DNA from: an uncultured Prevotella sp.
GTDB taxonomy: Bacteria; Bacteroidota; Bacteroidia; Bacteroidales; Bacteroidaceae
DNA: 8,721 nt
NCBI GenBank assembly: GCA_938018155.1
Contig: CALIIG010000260.1
Span: 1-8,721, forward strand
Direction of reading: 5' to 3'
The position numbers and the translations under genes are program-made. Shown one piece after another: positions 7,282-8,721 of the stretch; the stretch's first letter is position 1, and every line of letters starts with the position of its first letter. The notes beneath the pieces are model-generated. The model saw nothing but the letters and a program-made list of their open reading frames with translations. It made no database searches and was not told the DNA's origin.

Positions 7282-8094
7282 ATGAAAAACGATAACAAAA
7301 ACAGATTCATGCCATTACTAATGGCCTTTTGTATGGTTCTCGGTATTATGATTGGCTCGTTCTATGCCAACCATTTCTCGGGTAATCGACTTACTGTAAT
7401 CAATAACGGTAGCAACAGATTGAACAACCTGTTGCGAATAATTGACGATCAATATGTTGATAAAGTAAATATCGATTCGCTTGTAGAGAAAGCCATTCCT
7501 CAAATATTGGCTGAGCTTGATCCCCACTCTGTCTACATCAGTGCGAAAGATGTGCAAACAGCTACCGACGATTTGAAAGGCTCTTTCTCGGGAGTAGGCG
7601 TTGAGTTTACCATTCGTCAGGATACTATCCGCGTTCAAAATGTAATTAAAAATGGCCCGGCTGAGAAAGCGGGTATTATTGCAGGAGACAAGATTATTTA
7701 TGTAGACGGTAAGAAATTTGTAGGTAAACAAGTCACCAATGAAGAAGCGATGCACCGACTTAAAGGGCCGCAAGGCTCTAAAGTAAGGATAGGAGTGTTG
7801 AGATATGGACACATAAAGCCTCTGACATATACCGTTACACGCAGTGAAATTCCGACGAAAACGGTGAGTGCTTCTTACATGCTCGACAAAACTACAGGCT
7901 ATATTAAAATTAAAAATTTCGGAGAAAAAACATATCCCGAAGTCCTTATTGCACTGGCTAACTTACAGCAACAGGGCTTCAGTAACCTTGTTATCGACCT
8001 TCGTGACAACGTCGGGGGGCTTCTCCAGAGTGCTGTTCAGATTGCCAATGAATTTTTACCCTCCAGGGGCAATCGAAGCCCGGAGGACTGGTAG
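7282..8094 (+). CDS. C-terminal processing peptidase (S41/CtpA-like), 3' half missing
   Basis: N-terminal part of an S41-family periplasmic protease. A basic start and hydrophobic anchor (about 10-30) are followed by the pre-PDZ region with LDPHSVYIS (79-87), SGVGVEF (103-109) and a PDZ domain (NGPAEKAGIIAGDKIIYVDGK, 124-144). The beginning of the protease core follows (TGYIKIKNF, 205-213; NLVIDLRDNVGG, 235-246). Family resemblance ends at NEFLP (256-260, nt 8061). The last ten residues before the stop at 8092-8094 come from the unrelated DNA beyond. The segment with the catalytic Ser and Lys (SASASE-like motif and the following helix) is absent, so the encoded 270-residue product could not be an active protease; relatives are about twice as long. 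Asp242 replaces the usual Gly of LRGNxGG. It lies 60 nt after the dCMP deaminase gene with no promoter box between, so it probably belongs to the same transcript. Confidence 0.9.
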   Translation: MKNDNKNRFMPLLMAFCMVLGIMIGSFYANHFSGNRLTVINNGSNRLNNLLRIIDDQYVDKVNIDSLVEKAIPQILAELDPHSVYISAKDVQTATDDLKGSFSGVGVEFTIRQDTIRVQNVIKNGPAEKAGIIAGDKIIYVDGKKFVGKQVTNEEAMHRLKGPQGSKVRIGVLRYGHIKPLTYTVTRSEIPTKTVSASYMLDKTTGYIKIKNFGEKTYPEVLIALANLQQQGFSNLVIDLRDNVGGLLQSAVQIANEFLPSRGNRSPEDW

Positions 8095-8603
8095 AAGTTC
8101 TTGGTCTTTTCTTTATCTACATAAAGCGTATGACCATTGAATATATTATTAATATACCACCGATAATCTGTAGTTCTATCTGCACCACGCCCTGCCCCAC
8201 GTCCATAAACGGATGTAATCATGTGGATGCTGCTTCTTCCTCTAACAATATCCAATGCCAGAGGAACAACAATGTCTATACCTTGGGCACTTTTTAAGTC
8301 TAATGCTACAACGACACGATTCTGTACAGTAGCAGAACTAAAAACCATTACTGGATTTGCAAGCCCTCTGGGGATTTGCTGCAAAATCTCTTGCGATACG
8401 TCAGCATGTTTTTCTTGTATATGCCCCAAAGTTGAAGGTGCAATGTAGATTGGCAAGGGTTTTATGCCTATAAGCTGCAATACAAGGGGCGTCTGCATAA
8501 CGTGTATGGGCTGCTGATGTGATTCTTTTTCTCGACTCCATTCAGCAAGTTGTTTTGAAAAAACCTTCTCGTCTTTCTGCAGCTGTTGTTCTTCATGATT
8601 CAT
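8037..8603 (-). CDS. Phage MuF C-terminal-domain (BECR-fold) protein, 3' end truncated
   Basis: A 188-residue product resembling the phage MuF C-terminal domain, a fold of the Barnase-EndoU-ColicinE5/RelE-like (BECR) group found in phage polyvalent proteins and in some toxins. A short charged helix (residues 3-30) is followed by the domain: MQTPLVLQLIGIKPLPIYI (36-54), then HIQEKH (61-66), then PRGLANPVMVFSS (78-90). A strand-rich stretch RVVVALDLKS (96-105) and ITSVYGRG (129-136) follow, then the C-terminal helix and YQSSGLRLP (171-179). The final residues LEGKNSLAI are largely read from the antisense of the adjoining protease gene, so the true C-terminus is missing. The ATG at 8603 is chosen because AAGGTGAGGT (8611-8620) sits 7 nt upstream; an in-frame GTG at 8624 is less likely. 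Nuclease activity is not established. Resemblance is from memory of family motifs. Confidence 0.72.
   Translation of the reverse strand: MNHEEQQLQKDEKVFSKQLAEWSREKESHQQPIHVMQTPLVLQLIGIKPLPIYIAPSTLGHIQEKHADVSQEILQQIPRGLANPVMVFSSATVQNRVVVALDLKSAQGIDIVVPLALDIVRGRSSIHMITSVYGRGAGRGADRTTDYRWYINNIFNGHTLYVDKEKTKNFYQSSGLRLPLEGKNSLAI
8061..8067. other. Chimeric junction between Bacteroidales chromosome and phage-like DNA
   Basis: Left of this point the plus strand encodes S41 protease sequence up to the Pro of NEFLP (codon 8059-8061). Right of it the minus strand encodes MuF-C-like sequence up to the Pro of SSGLRLP (codon 8067-8069). Each gene loses its family match in the same few bases, so the breakpoint lies at about 8062-8066. 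No direct repeat, inverted repeat, tRNA or integrase is seen at the join. It may be an assembly artefact or real illegitimate recombination. Confidence 0.75.
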
Positions 8604-8610
8604 TTCATTT

Positions 8611-8620
8611 ACCTCACCTT
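8611..8620 (-). promoter_or_regulatory. Strong Shine-Dalgarno sequence for the MuF-C-like gene
   Basis: The minus strand reads AAGGTGAGGT, a near-consensus ribosome-binding site 7 nt before the ATG at 8603. It decides the start over the upstream GTG at 8624. The Bacteroidales genes to the left show no comparable site, which supports a different origin for this stretch. Confidence 0.65.
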
Positions 8621-8628
8621 GCACGAAA

Positions 8629-8721
8629 TCATTGCTCCGAGGAGCAATTTTTGATATAATACGGCTTAGTTAAAGCATCGACGAGCACAAGCCCCACACC
8701 TCGCGCGGAGGTAGTGCGCTT
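8629..8721 (-). CDS. C-terminal end of an unidentified gene (partial, enters from the right edge)
   Basis: Read from the right edge, the minus strand is open for 30 codons and ends in TGA at 8631-8629. The peptide includes RTTSARGVGLVLVDALTK and ends YYIKNCSSEQ. The stop lies 25 nt before the ATG of the MuF-C-like gene and just upstream of its Shine-Dalgarno sequence, the tight spacing expected in a phage operon. I do not recognise the family, and 30 codons is too short to be certain that it is coding. The final codons overlap a perfect hairpin (8631-8648). Confidence 0.4.
   Translation of the reverse strand, partial: KRTTSARGVGLVLVDALTKPYYIKNCSSEQ
8631..8652 (+). terminator. Perfect hairpin with T-run (possible plus-strand terminator)
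   Basis: ATTGCTCC (8631-8638) and GGAGCAAT (8641-8648) form a perfect inverted repeat with a minimal loop, followed on the plus strand by TTTT. This has the shape of a short intrinsic terminator for plus-strand transcription, but no plus-strand gene ends here. On the minus strand it covers the stop codon of the partial upstream gene and could act as an intercistronic stem-loop. Confidence 0.3.

Noticed and set aside
7318..7812. 164-codon minus-strand open frame
   Set aside because: It is antisense to the PDZ and pre-PDZ region of the S41 protease and has no family features.
7868..8140. Plus-strand frame crossing the junction
   Set aside because: It is out of frame with the protease on the left and antisense to the MuF-C-like gene on the right; no coherent domain.
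8698..8712. Inverted repeat ACCTC-GCGCG-GAGGT at the right edge
   Set aside because: Short, at the window edge and inside a probable coding frame; likely chance.
8061..8721. Integrated prophage with an attachment site in the protease gene
   Set aside because: No integrase, no direct repeat at the join, and the phage-like gene is itself truncated at the junction, which site-specific integration would not produce.

Overview
Most of this window (about 1-8061) reads as chromosome of a Bacteroidales bacterium, most likely Prevotella or a close relative. The evidence is the gene families (DUF4199 next to a family-2 glycosyltransferase, DUF6452- and DUF6048-like envelope proteins, a Bacteroidetes-type Crp/Fnr regulator), three Bacteroidetes-style promoter boxes of the form TAnnTTTGCA, and the lack of clear Shine-Dalgarno sequences in front of the genes. 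Placement below order level is an inference from resemblance; no search was run.

Layout: the window opens with the small bacterial SRP RNA on the minus strand (1-101), with its own promoter box at 133-140. Facing away from it is a compact six-gene plus-strand cluster (253-4650): a DUF4199 membrane protein, a polyprenyl-phosphate-type glycosyltransferase, a small lipoprotein, a predicted outer-membrane protein, the flavin transferase ApbE, and a Crp/Fnr-like regulator. Gaps are 23 nt or less and two junctions overlap, so one transcript is likely. The theme is cell-envelope biogenesis and respiratory flavoprotein maturation. A new promoter box at 4694-4701 starts a second plus-strand cluster: an M3 zinc oligopeptidase (Dcp-like), a dCMP deaminase, and the N-terminal half of an S41 C-terminal-processing protease.

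At about 8062-8066 the sequence changes identity. The S41 protease stops matching its family just after its NEFLP motif, before the catalytic Ser/Lys region. From the other side, a minus-strand gene resembling the phage MuF C-terminal domain (BECR nuclease-like fold) loses its family resemblance at the same few bases. Two unrelated genes, tail to tail and both cut at one point, indicate a fusion of two DNA molecules: either an assembly chimera or a real illegitimate recombination. The right-hand 650 bases have a strong Shine-Dalgarno sequence and look like phage or prophage DNA, possibly from a Firmicutes/Negativicutes host. The end of a further minus-strand gene may lie at 8629-8721.

I see no CRISPR array, tRNA, insertion sequence or complete novel system. 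The most notable points are the junction and the MuF-C-like protein next to it.
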